From Castor canadensis (lineage: Eukaryota > Chordata > Mammalia > Rodentia > Castoridae), in contig NC_133398.1 in assembly GCF_047511655.1 (NCBI RefSeq), forward strand, positions 38,879,638-38,943,637: DNA of 64,000 nucleotides. The letters are read 5' to 3'. A model generated the notes under the pieces. The model did no database searches and had not been told where the DNA came from. It worked only from the letters and a program-made list of their open reading frames with translations. The stretch's first letter is position 1; each line of letters starts with the position of its first letter. Below, one piece after another: positions 23,901-30,080 of the stretch. The position numbers and the translations under genes were made by a program.

Positions 23901-26900
23901 AATTTGTTTATAGAGCTTAACTCATTTAAACTTCACAACAACTCTGTTCATATTGTGTGTGCGTGCGTGTGTGTATTGATGGGGATCAAATCCAGGGCTT
24001 TGCACACACTAGACAAGTGCTCTACCACTGAGCTACATCCCCAACCCACAAAAACCCTATGATAGTACTGTCACTCTCATTTTACAGTTGAGTAAACTGA
24101 AACAGAAAAATTAACTTGGTCACACATAGTTAATAAATTGGCAGAACTAACATTTGAAGCCAGGCAGCCTATCTGCATAATACATTCTATTAATCATGAT
24201 ATTATATTGTCTCCTGGTTAAAGCACCACAAAGATAAGGGAGTAAGATGACTGGGTGGGGGAAGAAGTAAGAGAAGGGACAGATTCAAGTGATTTTAAGA
24301 AGGCAGAATAGGCAAACCTTGGACCTAAATGTGGAAAATGAGAGAAAGAGAGAGAAAATGGCAGGAGGACCCATTTCCAGGTTGGCCAATTCAGAGTAAA
24401 GCCAGGACAAAAATTGCTTAGCACAATGGATCCAGACCTCACTCAGAAGCCTGCCTTAGGTGGGACATGGGCTGCATCTCAAGGCCAAATGAAAAGTGTG
24501 ATAGGCAGGGTGTGATAACACATGCCTGAGGTAAGCCTATATATCAAACAAAACAGAACAAGTACTGAGGGGTAAGGCTGGGCGTGGGCACTGACCTGAG
24601 GAAGGGCAGTAAGATCTGCTTTGTGCTAGGGATCAGAGAAGAAACATCTAGGGGGTCCCAGACCTTGGGTGGAGAAAAGAATAACATTATCTGACATCTC
24701 CACTCCTATTATGAAGAAGACACGTACTGCCCAAGCTACCTGGGCAATGACCGATACAGCCCCTGGAGGACGAGGACAGCACCATATAACAGCACCCACT
24801 GGAACAAGTACGCCATCTGCCTTCCCCGACGGCCTAAGGTAGCTACTGCACCCACTACAAATGCCTAGAGTCTGGGGTACACTCCACCACCACCACATCC
24901 TACAGTGGTGACTGTATTTCACCACCAGCTCCTCAGTCCTTTCCCACCAAAAATGCTCCAAGACTTTCCCCATCTGTGAATCTAGGGTTTGTAATTTTTA
25001 GCTGAAAAGAGAGCCGAGGATTGGGGCTGTGATAGACCCTTGAGTCCCAATCGCTGACCTGGCTCTGTGGTGACTAACATGGTTGGTGTGCACTTGACAT
25101 ACTACCCTCTTGAAGCTTGCCAAGTGGCCCCTCCCCATCTGGTCTAGCCACTGTGACACACAGGCTGCAAAAGAATCAATAATAAGCTGGGTCTCCCTGC
25201 TCCACCTTCCCCTCTTTTGTGATGTGAGCAAGGGCAAACAGCAGAACAACAAGCTGCAAATATAGGAGACTCTTACAGGGAGATAGGAGGGAGTCCTGTC
25301 CCAGGCCCAAGCCTTTCTAAGGTGAAAGAGCCCAAGGCTACAGCAGGGGTGCTTAACTGCAGGCTGATGGTTGACTGAACCCTTTTAAATTAGAACTTCT
25401 TACAAGTTCACCCAGGTGATTCTGATGGGCAAGCAATATTGAAAGCCCCCTATTAGACAGACATCCAGTTAGACAAAGAGGGGTAAAATCAAAGGCAAAT
25501 ACTAAAACATTAATTGTCAGAGACCCACGTCAACCCCCCCCTTCACATCACAGCCCATCCCCACCTAGCCTCGCCCCCATAGGCGGAGTAAACGCGTTGC
25601 CCAGCAACAGCCCCAAACACTCTGCTGGGGAGAGTAGGGAAGCTGCTAAGGGATGGGAATAGGCACCTCCCAGGGACAGGTCTGGGTATTCTGGGAGGCC
25701 CTCCAAAGGGAGAAACTTTTCCATGTCAGAGCTTGCTTGAGGTAGCATGTGTGGCACTTCCAGGAGACCGGGATGGAGACAGTAGTTCGAGGAATGCCCT
25801 TGGAGTACCCTCCTAAGCCGGAGCTCCTCAATGCCTACGGTAAGAGGTGGTGAGGCAGTGGAGAAAATGGTTATTGAGAGGGAGGGAGAAGCCAGAGGAG
25901 GGTGGGATGGGAACATGGGGAACAGGGTGGAGGCCGAGGCTCCTGGAGAGGATGTAACTGTACTGCTATCTGTCCCTGTTTTTGTCTCTGCCTCTCACTG
26001 TCTCTGATTCTTGCCGTTTGCCATTCCTGTGACTCTATCTTTGGGTCTTCTGGGTTCTGGACCCGCGAGCTCAGAGCGTGAGGTAGTGATGAACATGTTG
26101 AACTCGTTGTCCCGGAACCAGCAGCTGCCGCAGATCGCGCCCCGATACGGGTGCCTCGACCCGCTGCCGGGCCGTCTGCCATTCCAAGGTTATAACAGCC
26201 CTTGCTCCGGCCGCCACTACTGTCTGCGAGGGATGGACTACCACGCCTCTGGGGTGCCTGGCACCGAACGCAGCCTGCGGCCTTTGTGCGCAGAGCAGCC
26301 AACTGTAAGGTTCGCAGGGACCCGCCCGCTTCCGCCGGGCTCCGCCCCCAAAACTCCTTGCCTTCCCCGCCCTTCTGGGGTGCATGCGCTCCATCCCGCC
26401 CCATTTCTCTGCGCCTGCCTCCAGCCGTGTTCTGTGGACTTACGGGGTCGGCTGTATGCAGTAGTCCTTAAGCCCCAGAGCGCAAACTAACAACTAAGGT
26501 GGAGAACCAGCACCAGATTACTCCAAGTCCTTGACCCTATCCATTCTGAACTGGGCTCAAGGTCAATCTAGCAACTGTTTGTGTTCTGGAGGTCCTGCCC
26601 AAACTCCGCCCATCAGTCGCATCCTCTTTCCACACCTACCAGTCCTGACCCCTATCTGGACACCTGGCTCTGGAGACACAGGCCCTAACCTGCAGAGTGC
26701 CGTGTGTTCTCAGAGAAATGTCCTCTCTTTCTAGGCCTGGAGTCACCGTCAGTAGTGGGTGGGGTCATTACTGGGAACTGTCTAAGCGAGAAAATGGTGA
26801 CCGCTTTACCACAGCGACTTTGACCGTCTCATAGCCCCGCACCACCCCTGCGGATAGACGTCCTTGTGTGTTACTGTTAAGAAAACTAAGGCTAGAGTGC

Positions 26901-27571
26901 CCAGCCGGAGCCCAGACTGCAGCAGTGCAGCCTTCGTTCTACCTTGGCCACAGACAAGGCGGCCGAGTCTGAGAGAACCCCCAAGGCTGAGGCAGTTTAG
27001 AGAGCTGTGCAGAGTGGGCTCTAAACACTGTCCCTAACCTCACAGTGATCCCCGCCCTTTTTCTCAAGCCAAGAGACCCTGATTCATTGTACAAGACTGA
27101 GTACTATTCACTCAAAAGGGTATAGGGGTGTAGAAAAGTGCTTGAGCCTCTAGGAGGCTCAGAAACACTGCCTCTTCCATCACGCTGGAGAAATCGCTGT
27201 CCCACGGCGAGAATCCAGGGACTTGCAGGTTCTCAACGACTACAGCTGACCCTCCCCAGAATCCAGCAAGCTCCACAGTCTGCCCTGTGCAGACTGAGGC
27301 CAGGCCTGGGGGAGGGGAGGGGGAGCTTCCCAGAGGCCGTATCGCATTGGAGTCTTGAAGGGCAAGGAAGGAGAGGATCCCGGAGCGGTAACTGAAGCGC
27401 CGCCTAGGTGCTTGGTTTGGACTGTAGGAATACGAGGGTATGAAAAGACCTGACCTCTCCCAGCCCATTCGCTTCCTTCTCCAGGAGTATATTGCCCTAC
27501 GAGCACCGGCCCGGAATGCAATGTGCTGTTACAACTCCCCCGCCGTCATACTACCCGTATCAGAACCTTAG
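6956..27571 (+). CDS. SPMIP6: SPMIP6 (C9orf24/SMRP1), sperm microtubule inner protein 6
   Basis: Known role of the family: a spermatid manchette-related protein and microtubule inner protein of the sperm flagellum, also expressed in ciliated epithelia. Coding exons are 6956-7090, 20888-21032, 24717-24838, 25764-25839, 26075-26304 and 27485-27571, giving 264 residues against about 262 in human. The start is [20 protein letters not shown] in a good context (ccaccATG); the end is [11 protein letters not shown] then TAG. Between them are [63 protein letters not shown] and [11 protein letters not shown], all matching my memory of the human protein. It has no signal peptide or membrane segment and is rich in Tyr, Pro and Arg, as expected of a microtubule lumen protein. 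Intron 1 is 13.8 kb and repeat-filled. The TAG is the last codon of its exon, so a further 3' exon is non-coding in this frame but open in another (see findings). Confidence 0.95.
7180..7800. repeat. Ancient L2-like fragments in SPMIP6 intron 1
   Basis: Segments near 7215-7335, 7380-7500 and 7640-7800 contain phrases common in ancient L2-type repeats: a 'last in the list of totals' style run such as agtgcaaaggccctctga, a cttcctggaactata run and an atctttgaggagctcacag run. All are strongly diverged. Preceded by a short (TGTC)n run at 7195-7215. Confidence 0.4.
8159..8305 (+). mobile_element. B1-like SINE
   Basis: 7SL-derived element with the internal promoter phrase ctgtaatcccagcactc, a gaggcaggaggatta segment and a cagcctgagctacacagc segment, ending in an A-rich tail. 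Confidence 0.8.
8399..8718 (+). mobile_element. Three-unit composite SINE (B1-like, B1-like, ID-like)
   Basis: Unit 1 is a short B1-like head. Unit 2 has the recurring phrase for this genome, a variant of aggcataaataggaggatc. Unit 3 is ID-like (agctcaagtggtagagcacc, then ccctgagttcaaagccc) and ends in an A tail. A C run interrupts units 1 and 2 at about 8481-8494. Confidence 0.75.
8737..8818 (-). mobile_element. ID-like SINE
   Basis: Reverse complement of the tRNA-like ID unit: T-rich start, gtgttgggaaccaaatccag, then ctctgcctcgcagctacatc. Confidence 0.75.
8880..9240 (-). repeat. Decayed LINE 3' end, with an (AT)n run
   Basis: The plus strand resembles the complement of an old L1 3' end: tgtatagtattctatttta and ttccttaggataaattccta are typical phrases. 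A (TA)n run lies at about 9078-9098. Confidence 0.45.
9308..9384 (+). mobile_element. ID-like SINE
   Basis: tRNA-like unit with a degenerate A box, then gttcaaaccccagtaccaca and a long A tail. Confidence 0.65.
9695..9822 (+). mobile_element. B1-like SINE
   Basis: Contains cttgtaattccagcactc, agctgaggcgggaggaatgc and a gagctacacagcaagacct segment, with a short A-rich tail. Confidence 0.75.
10170..10280 (+). mobile_element. ID-like SINE
   Basis: tRNA-like unit: tgtagctagtgataaagcac, cttgcctagcatgaatgagc, gttggatccccaacactgcc, then a long A/GAAA tail. Confidence 0.8.
10292..10432 (+). mobile_element. B1-like SINE with internal duplication
   Basis: A B1-like head is followed by two copies of the gcc-aac/agcc...gagctacat segment, resembling the internal duplication of B1 monomers. 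It ends with agcaagaccctgtctcaa. Confidence 0.7.
10996..11250 (+). repeat. B1 fragment followed by a long purine (GA-rich) tract
   Basis: A B1 head (10996-11085) runs into about 165 bases of nearly pure purine on the plus strand (GGAAG, GAAAG and GAGG units) to about 11250. The tract probably grew from the SINE's A-rich tail. The opposite strand is an S/P/F-rich open frame, a composition artefact. Confidence 0.8.
11706..11935 (+). mobile_element. Composite SINE ending in a (CA)n microsatellite
   Basis: B1-like head (ccagtggctcacacctgtaa), poly(A) linker at about 11819-11836, then an ID-like unit (gtggctcaacgtgtaagccc, gttcaaaccccagtatcac) whose tail has become a (CA)n run at 11898-11933. Confidence 0.8.
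13088..13407 (+). mobile_element. Three-unit composite SINE
   Basis: B1-like head (gggaccagtggctcatgtct), second unit with aataggaagatcacagtcca, and ID-like unit (gtggctcaagtggtagagta, gttcaaaccccagtatcacc). Confidence 0.8.
13411..13522 (+). mobile_element. B1-like SINE
   Basis: Contains atgcatgcctgtactcccaa, gaggccaaggcaggagaatc and agcctgggctacaaa, inserted immediately behind the composite SINE that ends at 13407. Confidence 0.75.
13807..15552 (+). mobile_element. Young 5'-truncated L1 (ORF2 C-terminal third and 3'UTR)
   Basis: ORF2 text is clear: [119 protein letters not shown] and [10 protein letters not shown]. The frame is interrupted, including a TAG at 14405-14407 and a small deletion near 14440. 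A 3'UTR with dense G tracts at 15438-15500 precedes the A-rich tail. The duplicated target is 13791-13806 and 15553-15568. The element is 5'-truncated and cannot move by itself. Confidence 0.92.
15438..15500 (+). other. G-tract cluster in L1 3'UTR (quadruplex-prone)
   Basis: At least six runs of four or more G within about 60 bases. The same block recurs in the other young L1 copies here: complement at 44345-44405 and 48455-48520, and plus strand at 62817-62872. A G-rich 3'UTR tract is a known feature of mammalian L1s. Confidence 0.8.
16205..16293 (-). mobile_element. ID-like SINE unit
   Basis: Complement of the ID-like right unit: ggcactggagtttgaacta, then gccactccaccagccc. Confidence 0.75.
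16380..17152 (+). mobile_element. Composite SINE split by a second L1 tail
   Basis: A B1-like head fragment (16380-16475, with gaggcagagatcagaaagat) and an ID-like unit (17088-17152, ttggtggagtggctcaaggt) flank an L1 3' end. The flanks share aaagcagg at the junctions (about 16477-16486 and 17083-17094), consistent with a duplicated target in the SINE linker. Confidence 0.65.
16487..17080 (+). mobile_element. L1 3' end, older subfamily (end of ORF2 and 3'UTR)
   Basis: The last ORF2 codons are recognisable (ATGAAGAAGAATGAAATC..., then a KWMELENI-like and NRMFSFICG-like text). The 3'UTR differs from the young copies in its middle but keeps the final G-rich block and gcccaaacaatttatgcaca. About 590 bases; 5'-truncated. 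It represents an earlier L1 subfamily than the 13807 copy. Confidence 0.8.
17467..17812 (+). mobile_element. Two B1-like SINEs (17467-17590 and 17681-17812)
   Basis: Both show the B1 order of promoter boxes, agcctag/aacctggg segment and gagaccctgtctc or gaaaccctgtctc end. They interrupt the old L1 ORF2 remnant. Confidence 0.75.
18990..19091 (+). pseudogene. Short retrocopy of an unidentified polyadenylated RNA 3' end
   Basis: About 88 bases ending in a 15-A tail, flanked by an exact 11-base repeat, aaagatctcag (18979-18989 and 19092-19102). A TATAAA-type signal lies about 20 bases before the tail (tacatataaaatctttctga). This is the signature of target-primed retroposition of a 5'-truncated transcript. 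The source RNA is not recognised; a retroviral-type LTR transcript is one possibility. Confidence 0.6.
19822..20019 (+). mobile_element. Composite SINE (B1-like head plus ID-like unit)
   Basis: Head with ggctcatgcctgtaattcta and gaggcagagatcaggaggat; linker with A runs; right unit ggctcaaggtgtaggtcct and gttcaagtcccactaccaca, then an A tail. Confidence 0.8.
20888..21032 (+). CDS. SPMIP6: SPMIP6 coding exon 2
   Basis: Acceptor ttgcacag and donor gtaggg. Encodes [20 protein letters not shown], then [20 protein letters not shown] and KYWLSQDE, ending with the first base of a glutamate codon. Confidence 0.94.
21189..21955 (-). mobile_element. Solo LTR, IAP-like (class II endogenous retrovirus), fossil
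   Basis: On the minus strand the element opens with TGTTGGGGG and closes with CGCCCAACA, an inverted-repeat TG...CA frame, 767 bp long. It has a TATA-like box (tataagagag), then tandem repeats of the gcttttgcttt type and an AATAAA-type signal (aataaagata) near the end. Such variable T-rich repeats around the R region are typical of rodent IAP-like LTRs. No internal retroviral genes are present, so it is a solitary LTR. I see no clear flanking duplication. It lies in SPMIP6 intron 2, antisense to the gene. Confidence 0.7.
22142..22285 (+). mobile_element. B1/7SL-type SINE monomer
   Basis: Contains cacctggactcccagctact, gagatcacttgagcccagga and agtttgaggccagcctgg. The 'cttgagccc' form resembles an ancestral 7SL monomer more than the other B1s here. 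Confidence 0.7.
22777..23229 (+). mobile_element. LTR-like repeat, unassigned family, fossil
   Basis: Begins with TGTTAAAAAC and is clearly related, with several length differences, to 61919-62637. Shared anchors include gcagaagggtg, ctcagtttttatc, gggttcacaatc and a gacagaaaagacctaact end. The TGTT start and lack of an A tail suggest an LTR. Family not recognised. Confidence 0.45.
23875..24185 (-). repeat. MIR SINE (minus), split by an ID-like SINE
   Basis: 23875-23952 (gcttaactcatttaaacttc) and 24052-24185 (cattttacagttgagtaaac, then aactaacatttgaagccagg) are the two parts of one MIR in reverse orientation. The ID-like element at 23955-24052 (minus; ggggatcaaatccagggctt, ctaccactgagctacatccc) sits between them. 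Confidence 0.75.
24717..24838 (+). CDS. SPMIP6: SPMIP6 coding exon 3
   Basis: The acceptor is a tandem AAG/AAG (ttatgaagaag). Starting at 24717 gives [18 protein letters not shown] and matches the human length; starting at 24720 would drop one glutamate. Encodes [20 protein letters not shown] and ends in phase 0 before gtagct. Confidence 0.9.
25596..25608. promoter_or_regulatory. RFX X-box (GTTGCCCAGCAAC)
   Basis: GTTGCC-C-AGCAAC fits the X-box consensus GTNRCC(0-3N)RGYAAC exactly. RFX factors use this site to drive ciliary and flagellar genes. It lies in SPMIP6 intron 3, 168 bp before exon 4, in a small C-rich, CpG-containing patch (25555-25600). Its place suggests an internal promoter for a short SPMIP6 form; the promoter role is inference. 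Confidence 0.6.
25764..25839 (+). CDS. SPMIP6: SPMIP6 coding exon 4
   Basis: Acceptor cacttccag, donor gtaaga. Encodes [20 protein letters not shown] then LLNAY and one base. The ATG at 25773 is in frame with a purine at -3 and G at +4, so a transcript starting just upstream could make a 127-residue N-terminally shortened protein. Confidence 0.94.
26075..26304 (+). CDS. SPMIP6: SPMIP6 coding exon 5
   Basis: Acceptor gcgagctcag, donor gtaagg. Encodes [58 protein letters not shown] and ends [10 protein letters not shown] in phase 0. GC-rich relative to the other exons. A second possible donor (aag|gttcgc) lies 5 bases downstream. Confidence 0.94.
26305..27484 (+). other. SPMIP6: SPMIP6 intron 5, no repeats recognised
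   Basis: Moderately GC-rich unique sequence. Long open frames here (for example over 26011-26490) are extensions of exon 5 frames into the intron. No gene, RNA or repeat could be supported. Confidence 0.6.
27485..27571 (+). CDS. SPMIP6: SPMIP6 coding exon 6, stop TAG as last codon
   Basis: Acceptor cttctccag; encodes [20 protein letters not shown] then VILPVSEP and TAG at 27569-27571. The donor gtaaat follows the stop directly. Human has the same ending (ISEP then stop). The stop is at the very end of the penultimate exon, so nonsense-mediated decay is not expected. The +1 frame of this exon is also fully open. Confidence 0.92.
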   Translation, partial: EYIALRAPARNAMCCYNSPAVILPVSEP

Positions 27572-28032
27572 GTAAATCCGGCGCACACACATTCACTTTT
27601 GCACACGAACACTGGAGACTGTTCTTTTAGCGAGGGGTTGGGTAGGCGGACAGGGAAAGCTGCTAGTTGGCGGGGGGTGTTCTCTGCAATGCACTGACAG
27701 GAAGACGACACCAGAGGGCGCTAGGGCCATGGGACGTCAACGCTGGTAGGGGAATGGAGAACCCTAGAGGGCAAGAAGGCCAGGCATTGAGGAGTTATAG
27801 TTGGCAGTGGACTTGAGTCAAGGGCGCTGGGGTTCAGGGCCTGGAGTAAAAGGTAAGAAGTCAAGCTAATGGAGTATATATTGTATGTCAGAAATTAAAC
27901 AGTACAACTTGAGGTTCAAGAGGTCAGTGTTAGCAGCAAAATGTTGGGGTAAGGTTAGCATTGGGAATTGGAATCAGATGTTCACCTTGACATTAAGAGT
28001 TTCTGGAAGGACTGACCTGTCTCTCCCTGCAG

Positions 28033-28195
28033 ATGGGACACAAGTCACTTCAAGAAGACTGGTGGTCCCCGGAGAAACAACTATGTTGTCCACCCTGAGT
28101 TTGTGTCAGAGACCTATCCTGACTACCGTTGCTGGTAAAAGCCTGGGCTGGCCAGGCCAAAAGGGTGGAACAATAAATTCTTCACCCAAAAGTCT
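28033..28195 (+). other. SPMIP6: SPMIP6 last exon (3'UTR in the main frame)
   Basis: Acceptor tctccctgcag, with AATAAA at 28172-28177 setting the 3' end near 28190-28195. In the main form it is untranslated because the stop lies in the preceding exon. In the alternative frame it encodes WDTSHFKKTGGPRRNNYVVH then PEFVSETYPDYRCW and TAA at 28136-28138. Confidence 0.8.
28172..28177 (+). terminator. SPMIP6: SPMIP6 poly(A) signal AATAAA
   Basis: Canonical hexamer in ggaacaataaattcttc, 34 bases after the alternative-frame stop, followed by T-rich sequence. Confidence 0.85.
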
Positions 28196-28855
28196 GCCTC
28201 ATGTGTCCTTACCCAGCAAGATCTGGAAATGGGGGGACTGTGTCTCAGTTCCCCAGTCCTGAACTCTCCCACTCCTATCTTCTCAGTAGTTATCTGAGTG
28301 CCGTTCTGACACATACCAGTAACCCTATATCTAGCTGGTGTCCTCCTTCCCTGCATCCCAGAGTGTAAACTACTGGGTGGGCCTCACCTTGTATGGAGGA
28401 TCCATTTACTTCCTATCCCAATGAAGACCCTCCAAAACTGACACTTCCCCAACATGCCCCAAACTTAAATGCTTCTCACATCTCAAAAGGACCCAGAATC
28501 CTCCCTTCCACAGTAAAAGCCATGTCCCTACACCCAAAAGGCTTGCTCCCTGCTCCCAGAGTCTCCATTAGAGCCTCCCAAAAATCTCTACTCTGACATC
28601 CTTGCTGCCTTTCCAACCCAAGTCCAAGGGATCCAAAACATAATTTTGGAGGGTCTCATGACCAAGAAATTTCAAATTGTGAAATAAAGCCCTATTTCTC
28701 TTCTCCTCAAGGGAGCAAAGGGTGGGGTGTTCTGGAATTTCTAGGATCTTCAGTATTTTCCTTTCTCCATCAAAGATATCTTGCCCCACCCCATGATACA
28801 GGATTAGGGGTCTGACAGGGAGCACACCCATCTCTTCATAGTAAAGAAGAATTTC

Positions 28856-29067
28856 TTTTTTTTTCTTTTGGTGGTACTGGCATTTGAACTCAGGGCTGAC
28901 ACCTTGAGCTGCTACACCAGCACCAGCCCTTTTTTGTGATGGATTTTTTTTTTTTTTTGAGATAGAGTCTTGTGGACTGTTTGCCTGGGCTGACTTCAAA
29001 CCTTGATTCTCTGGATCTCTGCCTCTTGAGTAGCTAAGATTACAGGCCTGAACCACCGGCACCCAGC
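28856..29067 (-). mobile_element. Composite SINE
   Basis: Complement of an ID-like unit (ggtactggcatttgaactca) and a B1-like head (cttgagtagctaagattaca, accaccggcacccagc), separated by a T-rich linker. Confidence 0.8.
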
Positions 29068-29091
29068 AATACAGGAATTTCTTTTCTTTTG

Positions 29092-29236
29092 TTTTATTTT
29101 TTGTTGTTTGAGACAAAGTCTTACTATCTAGCCCAGGCTGGCCTTGAACTTGCCTGGGAACCCAGAGTTGTGATTCTCCTGCCTCAGTCTCCTAAGTGCT
29201 GGGATTACAGGTATACACCACAATGCCCATGCCCGA
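29092..29236 (-). mobile_element. B1-like SINE
   Basis: Complement of B1: gcccaggctggccttgaact, ctcctgcctcagtctcctaa, gtgctgggattacaggtata. Confidence 0.85.
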
Positions 29237-29658
29237 CAGGAATTTCCAACTAAAGGCAGTCACTTGGAGGAAGGGCTGGACCCTATGTAACTAGGGGAGG
29301 GGCAATGAAAAATGCTGAGCACAAACCGGTCTTCTCAGTCCCTGACCTTTAACACTGCTGGTCTGGTCCAGTGGGAACCAACAGCTTAGGCCACCCGTCC
29401 TGTTGGATCTACAAGCTCCCTCCATGAAACTCTTAATTGAAAATACCCCGCAGTGGGAGTAGGATTGTGCTTGCTTCTTTTCCATATGAGAAAATTGTGT
29501 ACCGATATAGCCTCCATCTGCCCAAACCCAGAGGGGTAAGGAATCCCAAAGGCCTGCCTTGCCACTTTACCCTGCGGCTCGCTCGCCTTCATATACATCC
29601 CAAACCTACCCTGGAGGCATAAGAACCCCAACATTAAGCAGCTGCTTTTTCCTCCAGA

Positions 29659-29672
29659 ACTACATTTCCCAT
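29659..29672 (+). promoter_or_regulatory. ZNF143/THAP11-type motif (ACTACATTTCCCAT) upstream of MYORG
   Basis: ACTACATTTCCCAT closely fits the ACTACAATTCCCA motif bound by ZNF143 with THAP11/HCFC1, common just upstream of CpG-rich promoters. It lies about 250 bases before the inferred MYORG first exon. Confidence 0.5.
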
Positions 29673-29689
29673 CACACCTGGGGCCGAGT

Positions 29690-30080
29690 CACGCCCGACA
29701 GAGCCACGAGGCGCCGGGCTAGAGGCAGCACAGAGCGTAGGGCACTGAAGAGAAAGTGGGGGCTAATGGGGTGGAGCTTGAGGTCCGCGTGATGCCGTGG
29801 GGGAAGGGCCAGGCGCCAGGGGCGGGGCTAGAAGCAGAGGCCCGAGGAGATATTACACGGAGGGGGTGTGGCCTGGTCGCCTGGGGGCGGGGCCGGAGGA
29901 GGGGCCCAGTTGTGCCCAGCCAGGCTGCGCCGGGCGCCGAGCGGTGGTGGCTCAACTCTAGCTATCTTGGTGAGGATCTGCAGGAGGGTCTCTTCACCCC
30001 TGCTTCTGCCCGGCCGTCACTGTGGTGAGTGAGCCCAGCGGGAGGACCTTGGGGCGGGCGAGTGAGCGGCTGAAGGAACA
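29690..30080 (+). promoter_or_regulatory. MYORG: MYORG CpG-rich promoter and first (non-coding) exon
   Basis: GC-rich, CpG-rich block with several GGGGCGGGG-type GC boxes (for example around 29819 and 29884) and no TATA box. A 5'UTR exon can be inferred ending at 30024, where cactgtg|gtgagt gives a strong donor. The transcription start is not fixed by the sequence; I place it near 29920-29950. The 90-codon open frame through this block is a GC-rich chance frame. Confidence 0.65.

Noticed and set aside
23955-24052. ID-like SINE bodies (here and elsewhere) as tRNA genes
   Set aside because: They keep tRNA-like A and B boxes but have A tails, no cloverleaf 3' half and many copies; they are SINEs.
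26011-26490. 159-codon plus frame and the opposite minus frames around SPMIP6 exon 5
   Set aside because: The frame runs through splice sites; only 26075-26304 matches the known protein. The minus frames are GC-rich shadows.
28568-29116. 182-codon minus frame
   Set aside because: Runs through a composite SINE and its flank; no homology signal.
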